Positions 8,571-18,437 of a DNA stretch of 64,000 nt are shown here, in pieces; within the stretch, counting starts at the first letter, position 1; each line of letters starts with the position of its first letter. The notes below the pieces were generated by a model that was not told where the DNA came from, ran no database searches, and saw only the letters and a list, made by a program, of their open reading frames with translations. The stretch is from Elusimicrobiota bacterium (GTDB lineage Bacteria; Elusimicrobiota; UBA8919), in assembly GCA_028718185.1 (NCBI GenBank), contig JAQUMH010000002.1, positions 68,088 through 132,087 on the forward strand, given 5' to 3'. The position numbers and the translations under genes were made by a program.

Positions 8571-8778
8571 CGCTGATTACCGCTGATTTACTCGATCGCT
8601 GATTACCGCTGATATACTCAATCGCTGATTACTGCTGATACTTTCAATCGCTGATTACCGCTGATTTACTCAACCGCTGATTACTGCTGATACTTTCAAT
8701 CGCTGATTACTGCTGATAATTTCGATTGCTGATTACTGCTGATACTCTCAACCGCTGATTACTGCTGATTATTTGCGG
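8571..8778. repeat. 26-bp minisatellite, eight tandem units
   Basis: Each unit starts CGCTGATTAC(C/T)GCTGAT and ends with a variable TTACTCAAT-like part; unit starts are 8571, 8597, 8623, 8649, 8675, 8701, 8727 and 8753. There are no spacers, so it is not a CRISPR. The eighth unit supplies the stop codon of accA. Related words (CGCTGATT, ATCTGCG) appear at 9800-9905 and 30350-30445. Confidence 0.9.
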
Positions 8779-9782
8779 ATATCTGCTTTATTTTTCACCT
8801 GTGGATTTCTGCGTTTTATTTCTTTAAATTCACCTATGTTCCTGAATTTTTTATATCTTTCTTCTAAAAGCTTGTCTATAGTTAATTTTTTAAGTTCTGT
8901 CAGATGCTTTTTTATACTTAAACTCAGTGCTTTTGCTATTTCATCCACATTCCTATGAGCGCCACCTAACGGTTCTTTTATAATTTCATCAATCATTGAA
9001 GCTTTTTTCAAATCTTGCGCGGTAAGTTTCAATGATTCTGCTACTTCAGAAATTTTAGAGTTACCGTCTTTAAATAAAATCGCTGAGCACCCTTCAGGCG
9101 AAATAACAGAATAAATAGAATTCTCAAGCATCAACAAACGGTCGCCTATGGAAATCGCAAGTGCCCCACCGCTACCGCCTTCCCCAACTATACAAACAAT
9201 AATTGGAACTTTTATCTGAGACATCTCCAGGAGATTCCTGGCAATCGCTTCCGACTGCCCTCTCTCTTCCGGACCTATTCCGGGATATGCACCGGGAGTA
9301 TCAATAAATGTTATAATCGGTCTTCCAAATTTTTCAGCAAGTTTAAAAATGCGAAGTGCCTTTCTGTAACCTTCCGGATTTGCCATTGCAAAATTTCTCA
9401 TCATATTTTCTTCGGTAGTCCTGCCTTTCTGATGTCCGACAACGGCAACCGCTTCACCGTTAAATTTTGCAAACCCGCAAACGATTGCCTTATCCTCGGC
9501 AAACCTTCTATCGCCGTGAAGCTCAATAAAATCCGTCATTATTAAATTTATAAACTCAAGCGTATGAGGTCTGCTGGGATGCCTCGCTATCAAAACCTTT
9601 TGCCACGGAGTAAGCGTTGAATAAATTTCAATCTTTAGATTTTCACATTTTTCTTCAAGTTTTTTAATCTCTAAAGAAAAATCCTGCTTGTGCTCTTCAG
9701 ACATTTTCTTTAATTCTAATATTTTGTCTTCAAGTTCTATAACAGGTTTTTCAAAATCAAGAGTACTTATTTCATTAGCCAT
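8769..9782 (-). CDS. accA: Acetyl-CoA carboxylase carboxyltransferase subunit alpha
   Basis: AccA and AccD together transfer the carboxyl group from biotin to acetyl-CoA, the first step of fatty-acid synthesis. The 337-residue protein shows the family blocks [51 protein letters not shown] and [11 protein letters not shown]. The frame is open to 9842, but the extra 20 codons lie in repeat-like sequence, so the ATG at 9782 (MANEIS) is chosen; GAGGA lies about 15 bases upstream. Partners in the window: accD (46924) and birA (33610). The last codons and stop fall in a minisatellite unit. Confidence 0.95.
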   Translation of the reverse strand: MANEISTLDFEKPVIELEDKILELKKMSEEHKQDFSLEIKKLEEKCENLKIEIYSTLTPWQKVLIARHPSRPHTLEFINLIMTDFIELHGDRRFAEDKAIVCGFAKFNGEAVAVVGHQKGRTTEENMMRNFAMANPEGYRKALRIFKLAEKFGRPIITFIDTPGAYPGIGPEERGQSEAIARNLLEMSQIKVPIIVCIVGEGGSGGALAISIGDRLLMLENSIYSVISPEGCSAILFKDGNSKISEVAESLKLTAQDLKKASMIDEIIKEPLGGAHRNVDEIAKALSLSIKKHLTELKKLTIDKLLEERYKKFRNIGEFKEIKRRNPQVKNKADIRK

Positions 9783-9799
9783 ATATTTACAAGTTAGTC

Positions 9800-9910
9800 C
9801 TCGCTTTGCTCGACATTTCGCAGAAACGCGGAGATTTCGCAAAAACCGCAGAAAAAGTCTCTTTTTTTTTGCGTAATCTGCAAATATTTTGTGTTCTCTG
9901 CGATAAATTA
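9800..9910. repeat. Low-complexity word repeats
   Basis: Degenerate GCAGAAA-CGCGGAGATT-CGCAG words before accA, in the same style as the minisatellite at 8571. No gene or clear promoter seen. Confidence 0.5.
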
Positions 9911-9924
9911 TTTAAATTCTTATA

Positions 9925-10730
<806 letters not shown>

Positions 10731-10734
<4 letters not shown>

Positions 10735-12068
10735 TTCTTAATCTCCTTCTTCACTGCTGGTTTCACTGCCGGCTTGGCTTTTGGCGGCTGCCAACCAAGC
10801 TTATATAGTGATACTTTTGCTGCTTCTTTTATATTGTTATTCAAATCAGTATTATATATTTTTTCAAGAACGGGTATTGCAGAAACATCTCCAATATTTC
10901 CAAGAGCTTCAATCGACTGGGTCTTTATAGTTTCATCTTTATCATTTACGAGATCCTTTGCAACCTGAAGCCCTGACTTATTTCCGATTTTTCCAAGTGC
11001 AGAAGCGCCGGCAATCTTTATCGATTTGTCATCATTTTTCAAAAGTGCTTCTAAATCCGGTTCAGATGATTTATCTTTTAATTCACCCGATGCTTTAATT
11101 AATTCTAAAATCAACCTTTTATATTGAACTTGCCGGTAAGAATCTGTTTCATTTTTTATTGCTCCAAGCGATATATTTAATGTCTCTTTTATCATAGGTG
11201 CTGATTTTGCATCACCAATCTTACCTAACGCCTGTGCTGACAAAAGCTGTACATCCAAATTTTTATCTTTTAGTAACGGGATAAATATATCAACCGCTGA
11301 TTGTGAACGCATATTCCCCAAGATTAAAATCGCTTGTGTTCTCACAGAGCTATCCGGGTCATTTTTCACTCTTTCTACGAGAGGTAATTGTGCTTTTGGA
11401 TCTCCGATATAACCAAGCGCAATACATGCACTTTGCCTTACCTGCGGTTCTTTATCATTTAATAATGCAATAATCTTATCCGTTGCTGACTGTTCCCTCA
11501 TAAGACCAAGTGCCTCACAAGCAGCAAGCTTCACACCCGAGTCAGAATCATTAAGCGCTCCAATTAAAACGGGGACGTCCTTCGAATCTCTTAACCTTCC
11601 TATATTATCAACAGCTGTACGTCTTTTTGAGGACTCTGTTGATTTTAACATTTGGTAATAATCAACAGGTTTTGCAACAGGTTGCGAAACTACCATTGTA
11701 GAACCAGTCTTGGTTACCGTACCTGATTTTTGTGGTGTTGCAGTCGATTGTGTAGGCTGAGTTTTTATAACTTGTGGTGACGTAGATTGTAAAGGTGTAG
11801 TTTGTGGTGTTGAAACCTTTGGTGTTGTAGCCGGTTGCGTTGTAACTGATGGTGTTGCAGTAGGTGGTGTTGTAACCGATGGTGTTGCGGCCGGTTGCGC
11901 TGTAACTGATGGTGTCGTAGCCGGTGGTGTTGTAACTGATGGTGTTGCTGCCGGTTGTGTTGTGACCGGTTGTGTTGTAGTTTGTGATGTTGTTGTCTGC
12001 GGTGCTACGGCAAATAACTTTGAAACAAAAACGGTAAAAATAATAAAACCAACTAACTTCTTAGACAT
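10731..12068 (-). CDS. Secreted HEAT-repeat protein with a Thr/Pro-rich linker
   Basis: The 445-residue protein has a signal peptide (KKLVGFIIFTVFVSKLFA), then about 110 residues made almost only of Thr, Pro, Ala, Val, Gln and Ser in TTQPAATPSV-type repeats, then at least seven HEAT/PBS-lyase-type repeats from about residue 135 to 430 (LIGALNDSD, ALGKIGDAKSAP and similar). HEAT repeats are protein-binding scaffolds; the location is probably periplasmic or on the cell surface. The second ATG (12068) is preferred because AAGGAGG lies seven bases before it, while it touches the first ATG at 12074. It overlaps the next gene by ATGA. Confidence 0.85.
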
Positions 12069-12160
12069 AAACATTCCTCCTTTTAAAATCGTGTAATGTA
12101 CAATGTTGTATGTATAATGAAATAACCAGAAAATACTTTTTATTTATCTTTTAATAACAT

Positions 12161-13303
12161 CTAATTTCGCCAGTCAATATATTTATTAAAATTTCCCGGC
12201 AACAAACTATTCTCCATACTCTTTTGTGAAAACAGATATCTTCCGTCACAAATAAATCCCAGCTCATTCCAATTAATTTCATTCATATTTTCACAAAGTT
12301 CTCTTAGATCGAGTTTCTGATTATGCGGAAATATTGCCAATACTGAACCATCATAATTAATACACTTATGAATAAAAAACGGTTTAGCATTCCGGGTTTT
12401 GCAATTCACATAAATTCTTTTCTTTTTCGTTAAATAATGACTGCGTCCCCAAGTCCACCAATTTGATTCGTCAAATTCTTTTATTCTACGCTGTAACAAA
12501 ATATTCTTATATTTATCTAAATATTTAATCTTTTTATTAAAAATCACTTTTACCGTTTTGCCTGTTTTACAAGTGCCGGAGTAAACGAAATCTAAATTTC
12601 CGTACTTACTGTTTATAAAAACTTCATTGTTCCCGCTTACTGCACCTACTTTTACATAAAATATATCACTAAACTTTACAGGATAAACATTTTCGGTAAA
12701 AAGCAGCTGCCCGTTATAAAAAACAAAATTTTTACTACTGTTTGTCTTCCGGCTAAAATCATTTTTCTCAAATCGCCATATTATACAATTAGGGCTGAAA
12801 CCATTAAATATTTTTCTATCTCCCAAATCAACGACATCTGTAATTGTTCCGTTTTCAAAAATAAATTTGTTTAATTTAATACTTGATGTGGCTTTCAAAA
12901 AATCACGAGGCGTAATAAAAATCAATTCTCCGCTATCCTTTAAGTGTTTAATACATTTTTCAATAAAAAACAAGTAAAGATTACTCCGTGAATCGAAAAT
13001 ACTGGAATTTAATTTCTTTTTTGTTGATGTTAAAATATCACGGTAACGAACATACGGCGGATTTCCGATAATTGTATCGAATTTATTATCCAACGAATAA
13101 TCGAAAAAATCTATATTCAAAGAACGTCCCCTGTTGCAGACCGGATCAATTTCAATCCCCACGCAACCCGGGATACTATTAACAAATATATTGTCTCCGC
13201 TTGCCGGTTCTAGAACTTTACCATATTTTTTTCTTAATTGCAGCATCCGGCATACAACGGAAGGAGGTGTAAAAACTTGACCTAGTTGCGATATTTTATC
13301 CAT
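12161..13303 (-). CDS. Orphan N6-adenine DNA methyltransferase
   Basis: The 380-residue protein has a SAM-binding motif VLEPASGDN (residues 30-38), an acidic EIDP strand end at 51-54 and the catalytic NPPY at 81-84, in the order typical of gamma-class m6A methyltransferases (TaqI/Eco57I-like). The N-terminal GQVFTPPSVVCRML is also typical. The C-terminal 200 residues would be the target-recognition part. No restriction endonuclease or specificity subunit is adjacent: dnaE is upstream and a HEAT-repeat gene downstream. It may be a regulatory or solitary methylase, or a relic of a type IIG system. The target sequence cannot be predicted. Confidence 0.85.
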   Translation of the reverse strand: MDKISQLGQVFTPPSVVCRMLQLRKKYGKVLEPASGDNIFVNSIPGCVGIEIDPVCNRGRSLNIDFFDYSLDNKFDTIIGNPPYVRYRDILTSTKKKLNSSIFDSRSNLYLFFIEKCIKHLKDSGELIFITPRDFLKATSSIKLNKFIFENGTITDVVDLGDRKIFNGFSPNCIIWRFEKNDFSRKTNSSKNFVFYNGQLLFTENVYPVKFSDIFYVKVGAVSGNNEVFINSKYGNLDFVYSGTCKTGKTVKVIFNKKIKYLDKYKNILLQRRIKEFDESNWWTWGRSHYLTKKKRIYVNCKTRNAKPFFIHKCINYDGSVLAIFPHNQKLDLRELCENMNEINWNELGFICDGRYLFSQKSMENSLLPGNFNKYIDWRN

Positions 13304-13332
13304 TTTCTGTTTTAGTATTATATTTTTAGTTA

Positions 13333-13445
13333 AACATCATGGTTTGCCAAGGGCAAACAACTACAATAGCACCGCAAGGCGGTGCGGCTACGTAATTCAA
13401 ACCCAAATAAGGTGCAACTACGTAATTCAGACCCAAATAAACGGG
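13333..13445. repeat. REP-like hairpins upstream of the methyltransferase gene
   Basis: GGTTTGCCAAGGGCAAAC with tail AACTACAAT, then GCACCGCAAGGCGGTGC with tail GGCTACGTAAT, then a directly repeated phrase CTACGTAATTCAGACCCAAATAA-like about 30 bases apart. Confidence 0.7.
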
Positions 13446-13520
13446 CCGGATAAAACCGACTGCTATATCCAATAATATGGGTTTATTAGCTATACAATTT
13501 AGCAAAAAACAAGAGTTTTG

Positions 13521-16500
13521 TCAAGAAAATTTAACGACACCTTTACCCAATATTTTCTCTATACCTGATATAACCGTATCGTTGGGCTCGACTTCTATAT
13601 TTGTAAGAATTTTTGTATTATTTTTATTTAAATGACCTATCAGGTTGAACTCAACATTAGCTATCCCGTGATGGTGTTTTAAAAAATCCTTCAATTTTTC
13701 AAGTGTTGATTTTTCAAGAGCAACACTATTAGCTGTAATAGTAATTTTGCGAACAAGTATTTTCCTTGCCTGCTTGAAAGAAACTAATTCCTCAGCAATT
13801 ATCTCGGGTGGTTCAGTTTCAGTATTTAATCTCCCGGAAACAACCAGCATTTCATCCATTTTTAAAGTATCTTTGCCGTATTCATTAAAAAGTTTAGGGA
13901 AAACAAGAACATCTATTTCATCATCTAAATCTTCTAACTTAAATCTTGCGTATTGTTCTTTCTTTTTAGATACCATACGCCTTAAATTAGCGACAATCCC
14001 GGCAACGCGAACAATTCCGCTGCCTCCGTTAGAATTTTTCTTGATTTCTGAAATATTTGTTTTGGTATAGATTTTTATCTCATCTGAATATTTTGCCAGT
14101 GGATGCCCTGATAAATAAAACCCTAATACTTCTTTTTCGTTCGCTAAAAACTGGTGTTCATGCCATTGCTTTTCTTTTGGTAAATCGTCAAACTTATCAT
14201 TCATATCTGCCGCTTCGTTAGACGGTGTCATTAAATCAAAAAGCATCGACTGTCCGCTTTCCCTTTGTTTCTGATTCCTTGCGCTAATAGAAATAATATT
14301 TTCTGTATTTTCACAGAAAACATCTCTCATTGGAATATTTCCTCTTTTAGGCAAAAGTTTATCGAAGGCACCTGCCTTGCAAAGCGATTCAAGCACTTTT
14401 TTATTAACACTGTGGAAATCTATTCTTGCTGTAAAATCGCTTATTGATTTAAACTCCCCATTTTTTTCTCTCTCTATAATTATTGCTTCAATAGCACCTT
14501 CACCGATATTTTTTATTGCTACCAAACCGAATCTTATACCTTTTTTCTTATTACCCTGCTTTTGTTCATCAACAGAGTTACCGGATTCAGGCATATTTAC
14601 CGATTCTATTGCAAATTTTGAATACGATTTATTAATATCCGGCGGGAAAATATCTATTTCAAAATCTTCCGCGTCTTTAATATACTGAACAATTTTATTT
14701 TCAGTTTCTTTACTTATACTGGTATGCCCTATTTCAGAAGATAAAAGAGCCGTAAAAAATTCGATGGGATAATTTGCTTTAAGATATGCAGTCCTGTAGG
14801 TTATAAATCCATATGCAGCAGCATGGGACTTGTTAAATCCATATTCGCCAAAACTTTTTATATTAGTAAATATTTTTTCTGCAACTGCCCTTGTAAATCC
14901 TTTCTTTTTTGCACCGTCAATAAACATTTCCCTGTATTGTTCAATTAATTCAACATTTTTTTTGGACATTGCAGACCTGAAAGTATCGGCTTCCGCAAGA
15001 GACAGTCCGACCAGGTCAGTCGCTATTTTCATAACCTGTTCCTGATAGACAATAATGCCGTATGTTTCTTTTAATATACTTTCCATTATAGGGTGTTCAT
15101 ATTTGAACTTTACTTTTTGATGATATCTTGCAACAAATTCATCAAGCATACCGCTGCCTATCGGACCGGGTCTGTAAAGTGCAATTAACGCTATAATATC
15201 TGAAATATGTTTAGGTTTCAGTTTTTTAAGTAAATCCCGCATGCCTGATTTCTCAACCTGAAAAACACCGTCAACCTTTGCATCAGACAGTAACTGAAAT
15301 GTTTTTTTATCATCTAAAGGAAGGTTTTCTATATCGATATCAATCTTATGCTTTTTTCTTATAAGTTCGACAGCATCACGAATAACCGTAAGTGTTCTTA
15401 ATCCGAGAAAATCCATTTTTAAAAGACCCATCTTTTCAAGAAGTTTACCTTCATACTGCGTGGTTACAACATCGTCGGATGTTTTTGATAACGGCACGTA
15501 GTTGGTTACGTCGTCTTTTGCTATCACTATTCCTGCAGCATGAACTCCTGAATGCCGTTTCAACCCTTCAAGTTTAAGCGAGATATCCACCAATTTTTTT
15601 ATTCTTTCATCTGATTTATAAAGTGCCTGAAGCTCAGGAACCATTGAAAGCGCCTGGCTTAAAGTTATGCCCAATACTTTGGGAATCATGCCCGCAATCT
15701 TATTGACTTCGGTAAGCGGGATTGAAAGTACTCTGCCTACATCCCTTATTACACCTTTAGCCAGCATGGAACCGAACGTTATTATTTGTACAACTCTGTC
15801 GCTGCCATATTTAGTTCTTACATAATTTATTACTTTTTCACGCCCTTCATCAGAAAAATCTATATCCAAATCAGGCATTGTTATTCTGGAAGGATTTAAA
15901 AAACGCTCAAAAAGAAGTCCGTATTTCAGCGGGTCAACATCAGTAATACCCAAAAGATACGAAACAATTGAGCCGGCGCCGGAACCTCTCCCGGGACCGA
16001 CAGGTACATTGTTCTTTTTTGCATACTGGATAAAATCCCATACAATTAAAAAGTAACCGGAATATCCCGCATCCGAAATAATTTTCAACTCGTGTTCCAG
16101 CCGGCGTTTTATTTCGTCTGTGACTTCGCCATAGCGTTTTTTCAAACCATCTTCACAGAGCTTCCTTACATAAGAATCCAGCGTAAAACCACTTTCAACA
16201 GTATATAAAGGAAGATAAAGTTTTCCAAAGTCAATCTGAAGATTGCATTTCTCTGCAATGGCAAGTGTATTTTTTGTAGCATCAGGAACATCTTTAAAAA
16301 CAGCAATCATTTCCTCGGGTGTTTTATAGTAAAATTGATTAGTTGCAAACTTCATATGTTTGGGGTCATCAAGCGTGGATGCAGTACCAATACAAACCAA
16401 AACTTCATGAGCTACCGAGTCTTCCTTTTTTAAATAATGACAGTCATTTGTAGCAACAACCGGGACAGACATTTCTTTTGAAAGTGCTATCAACTTTTCG

Positions 16501-17090
16501 TTACTTACTTTTTGTTCAGGCATTCCATTTTCCATCAGTTCAATATAAAAATCATCTTTAAAAACCTGTTTATAAAAATCAACAGTTTTCTTAGCTTCGC
16601 CAATCTTTTCTTCACTAAGAAGCATAGCTATCTCGCCACGAAGACAACCGGACAAGACAACAAGTCCCTCAGAATATTTTTCCAAAAGTTCTTTGTCTAT
16701 TCTCGGTTTATAATAAAAACCATTAAGATAACTTATTGATGTTAATTTTGTCAGATTTTTATAACCGGTCTCATTTTTACATAGAAGTGTTACATGATAA
16801 TTTTTTTCACCCTGAGTTCGGTTTTTATGTGATTTTGAGGCGAGATACGCTTCAATCCCTATAATCGGTTTTATACCTGCTTTCAGACATCCATTGTAAA
16901 ATTCAATAGCACCAAACATATTGCCATGGTCGGTAATGGCAAGTGCAGAAAACCCATATTCTCCCATTGTCTTCAATAACATTGCAGGATTACCTTTATC
17001 GTCCAAAATACGGCAGGCACCATCTAAAAGAGAGTATTCTGTATGATTATGAAGGTGAACAAACTGGGCTTGTTTTAATTTTTGCGACAT
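13521..17090 (-). CDS. dnaE: DNA polymerase III alpha subunit
   Basis: DnaE is the replicative polymerase. The 1189-residue protein starts with a PHP domain (FVHLHNHTEYSLLDG, residues 10-24), has GPGRGSGAGS at 366-375 and the catalytic triad of aspartates in PDLDIDF (406-412), then the GIIVYQEQVM and GFNKSHAAAYG blocks, helix-hairpin-helix, and an OB-fold (VRVAGIVANLRRMV) near 1010. Length and order are normal and no intein is seen. The promoter (17097-17124) puts the transcription start at the ATG. Confidence 0.97.
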   Translation of the reverse strand: MSQKLKQAQFVHLHNHTEYSLLDGACRILDDKGNPAMLLKTMGEYGFSALAITDHGNMFGAIEFYNGCLKAGIKPIIGIEAYLASKSHKNRTQGEKNYHVTLLCKNETGYKNLTKLTSISYLNGFYYKPRIDKELLEKYSEGLVVLSGCLRGEIAMLLSEEKIGEAKKTVDFYKQVFKDDFYIELMENGMPEQKVSNEKLIALSKEMSVPVVATNDCHYLKKEDSVAHEVLVCIGTASTLDDPKHMKFATNQFYYKTPEEMIAVFKDVPDATKNTLAIAEKCNLQIDFGKLYLPLYTVESGFTLDSYVRKLCEDGLKKRYGEVTDEIKRRLEHELKIISDAGYSGYFLIVWDFIQYAKKNNVPVGPGRGSGAGSIVSYLLGITDVDPLKYGLLFERFLNPSRITMPDLDIDFSDEGREKVINYVRTKYGSDRVVQIITFGSMLAKGVIRDVGRVLSIPLTEVNKIAGMIPKVLGITLSQALSMVPELQALYKSDERIKKLVDISLKLEGLKRHSGVHAAGIVIAKDDVTNYVPLSKTSDDVVTTQYEGKLLEKMGLLKMDFLGLRTLTVIRDAVELIRKKHKIDIDIENLPLDDKKTFQLLSDAKVDGVFQVEKSGMRDLLKKLKPKHISDIIALIALYRPGPIGSGMLDEFVARYHQKVKFKYEHPIMESILKETYGIIVYQEQVMKIATDLVGLSLAEADTFRSAMSKKNVELIEQYREMFIDGAKKKGFTRAVAEKIFTNIKSFGEYGFNKSHAAAYGFITYRTAYLKANYPIEFFTALLSSEIGHTSISKETENKIVQYIKDAEDFEIDIFPPDINKSYSKFAIESVNMPESGNSVDEQKQGNKKKGIRFGLVAIKNIGEGAIEAIIIEREKNGEFKSISDFTARIDFHSVNKKVLESLCKAGAFDKLLPKRGNIPMRDVFCENTENIISISARNQKQRESGQSMLFDLMTPSNEAADMNDKFDDLPKEKQWHEHQFLANEKEVLGFYLSGHPLAKYSDEIKIYTKTNISEIKKNSNGGSGIVRVAGIVANLRRMVSKKKEQYARFKLEDLDDEIDVLVFPKLFNEYGKDTLKMDEMLVVSGRLNTETEPPEIIAEELVSFKQARKILVRKITITANSVALEKSTLEKLKDFLKHHHGIANVEFNLIGHLNKNNTKILTNIEVEPNDTVISGIEKILGKGVVKFS

Positions 17091-17096
17091 GTAAAC

Positions 17097-17124
17097 ATTT
17101 TACATTTCATAAAAGGAAAGTCAA
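17097..17124 (-). promoter_or_regulatory. Sigma-70-type promoter of dnaE, apparently leaderless
   Basis: Reading the minus strand, -35 TTGACT (17119-17124) and -10 TAAAAT (17097-17102) are 16 bases apart, with TG before the -10 box. Six bases separate the -10 box from the dnaE ATG, the same geometry as iscS. Confidence 0.7.
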
Positions 17125-17299
17125 GTTTTGGGAGTTAAGAGTCGAGCTTATTCGTAATCCTAATATTGTAGCCGCAGAGCGTTAGCTCTGCTTGTTTCAT
17201 ATAAAGATGTTCTCCAAAAGCAAAGCTTCGCTTTGCCGCTACAAAGCCGCTGCAAAAAGGAAAATGAATCTCCCTGCAGCAAGCCGCAGGGTATCAAGG

Positions 17300-17355
17300 T
17301 TCTCCTTTTCTTTATCCCCGTCAAGTTTCACTTGACGGGGTATTGTGAAGGAGAA
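17300..17355. repeat. Long inverted repeat
   Basis: An 11-bp perfect stem CCCCGTCAAGT/ACTTGACGGGG with a TTC loop (17316-17340) is enclosed by outer arms TTCTCCTT and AAGGAGAA (17300-17307, 17348-17355). It lies downstream of the last gene of pilin locus 1 and could act as a transcript end, though no U-tract follows. Confidence 0.6.
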
Positions 17356-17417
17356 AATTTGATTGTTATTAATTGTGAATCGGTCTGTAAAAGACAAGAA
17401 TGATATTTGACGGAAGT

Positions 17418-18434
17418 TTACCAGAGGTCACGGACACTGCACAGCACCAATTGGTCGTCGCCAAGAATTCCTGCCATAGCACCTTGAGCAACTAACACAC
17501 TACGTAAAAAAACTTTTCTACCACCGGGATTACCTACAATAACTACCTCAAAACCACCGGGGAAGTTGCCGGCAGCAATTGCATACTGTGGAACAATTTT
17601 AGGAGCACGTGCCCAAACAGTAGGAACAGAACTATTAGGTGATATGCCATATTTATAACCACTGCCCATTATACCTGTAATCATTTCTGTTAAAACTTTA
17701 CATTGAAATTTAGGTATTTTATAAGTAGGGTTGACAATTGGTGTCATATTACCTGCTCCGTCCAAAGTCCAAAAAGCTACGGAAGAAACTTCTTCTGATG
17801 CGTTCCAGGCATAAACAACATTGTTTGGAGGAGCGACTAGACCTTTAATGGTTTCTGTCCTTGAAGCTAGCGGGATATTCATTAATTGATAATAGTCGGC
17901 ATATAAAACACTTCGCCATTCAACAATCCTGTAACTTTGCCTATCGGTTATTGACCTCGGATTATCAGAAGTCAGGTAATAATAGTTAAACCTATACACA
18001 TCTATAGTATGAGTGATATTATTAACTGCATCAAATACACTTTTTGCTGAATCATTAGTAGCAAAAAAAAGGCTATTACCGACAGAAGTAGGACTGGATA
18101 CTAAAGTTCCGGGAGCGACAATAGCACCCTCTTCAATTTTTGGCAGGTGACTATCGCTTAATCCTTTAGGACAACCTGCAACCGTAGAAGTATCTATTCT
18201 TGTTGAATAGTCATTACCTGTCGGGCTATTATCAAAGATTCTTTTACATTCGGATAACCTCAAGTATATCCGGTTAAGCGTCTCCTGATTAGTTTTCTTT
18301 AAAGTATTTGCTACTTCAAAAGAAGTAAAACCGCGTGTAACATTAATAAGCAACATGCTTACACCGGGAACAATTATAAGGAAAATAGCTAATGAAATAA
18401 TTACTTCAATTAAGGTAAGCCCTTTTCTTTTCAT
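17418..18434 (-). CDS. PulG/PilW-like pseudopilin
   Basis: The 338-residue protein begins MKRKGLTLIEVIISLAIFLII, a class III prepilin signal: short basic leader, cleavage after G5, glutamate at mature position 5 and a hydrophobic helix. The rest is a globular C-terminal domain of unknown fold with many polar and Gly residues. It starts three bases after the stop of giant pseudopilin 1 and is the last gene of locus 1. It would be processed by a prepilin peptidase (not in this window) and inserted in a pilus-like fibre, probably as a minor subunit. Confidence 0.88.
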   Translation of the reverse strand: MKRKGLTLIEVIISLAIFLIIVPGVSMLLINVTRGFTSFEVANTLKKTNQETLNRIYLRLSECKRIFDNSPTGNDYSTRIDTSTVAGCPKGLSDSHLPKIEEGAIVAPGTLVSSPTSVGNSLFFATNDSAKSVFDAVNNITHTIDVYRFNYYYLTSDNPRSITDRQSYRIVEWRSVLYADYYQLMNIPLASRTETIKGLVAPPNNVVYAWNASEEVSSVAFWTLDGAGNMTPIVNPTYKIPKFQCKVLTEMITGIMGSGYKYGISPNSSVPTVWARAPKIVPQYAIAAGNFPGGFEVVIVGNPGGRKVFLRSVLVAQGAMAGILGDDQLVLCSVRDLW

Positions 18435-18437
18435 ATT

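Larger units (their letters stand above)
17091..17417. other. Gene-free gap with promoter of dnaE and three tandem hairpins
   Basis: Holds the dnaE promoter and a row of hairpins: AGAGC/GCTCT after TGTAGCC (17166-17192), AAAGCAAAGCTTCGCTTTGCC with tail GCTACAAA (about 17214-17244), CCCTGC/GCAGGG (17272-17291), and CCCCGTCAAGT/ACTTGACGGGG (17316-17340). No gene seen. Confidence 0.75.

Noticed and set aside
8571-8778. CRISPR array
   Set aside because: Units are contiguous with no unique spacers and degenerate; it is a minisatellite.
9783-9842. Longer start of accA (357 residues)
   Set aside because: The extra 20 codons fall in word-repeat sequence, have no ribosome-binding site and no family similarity.
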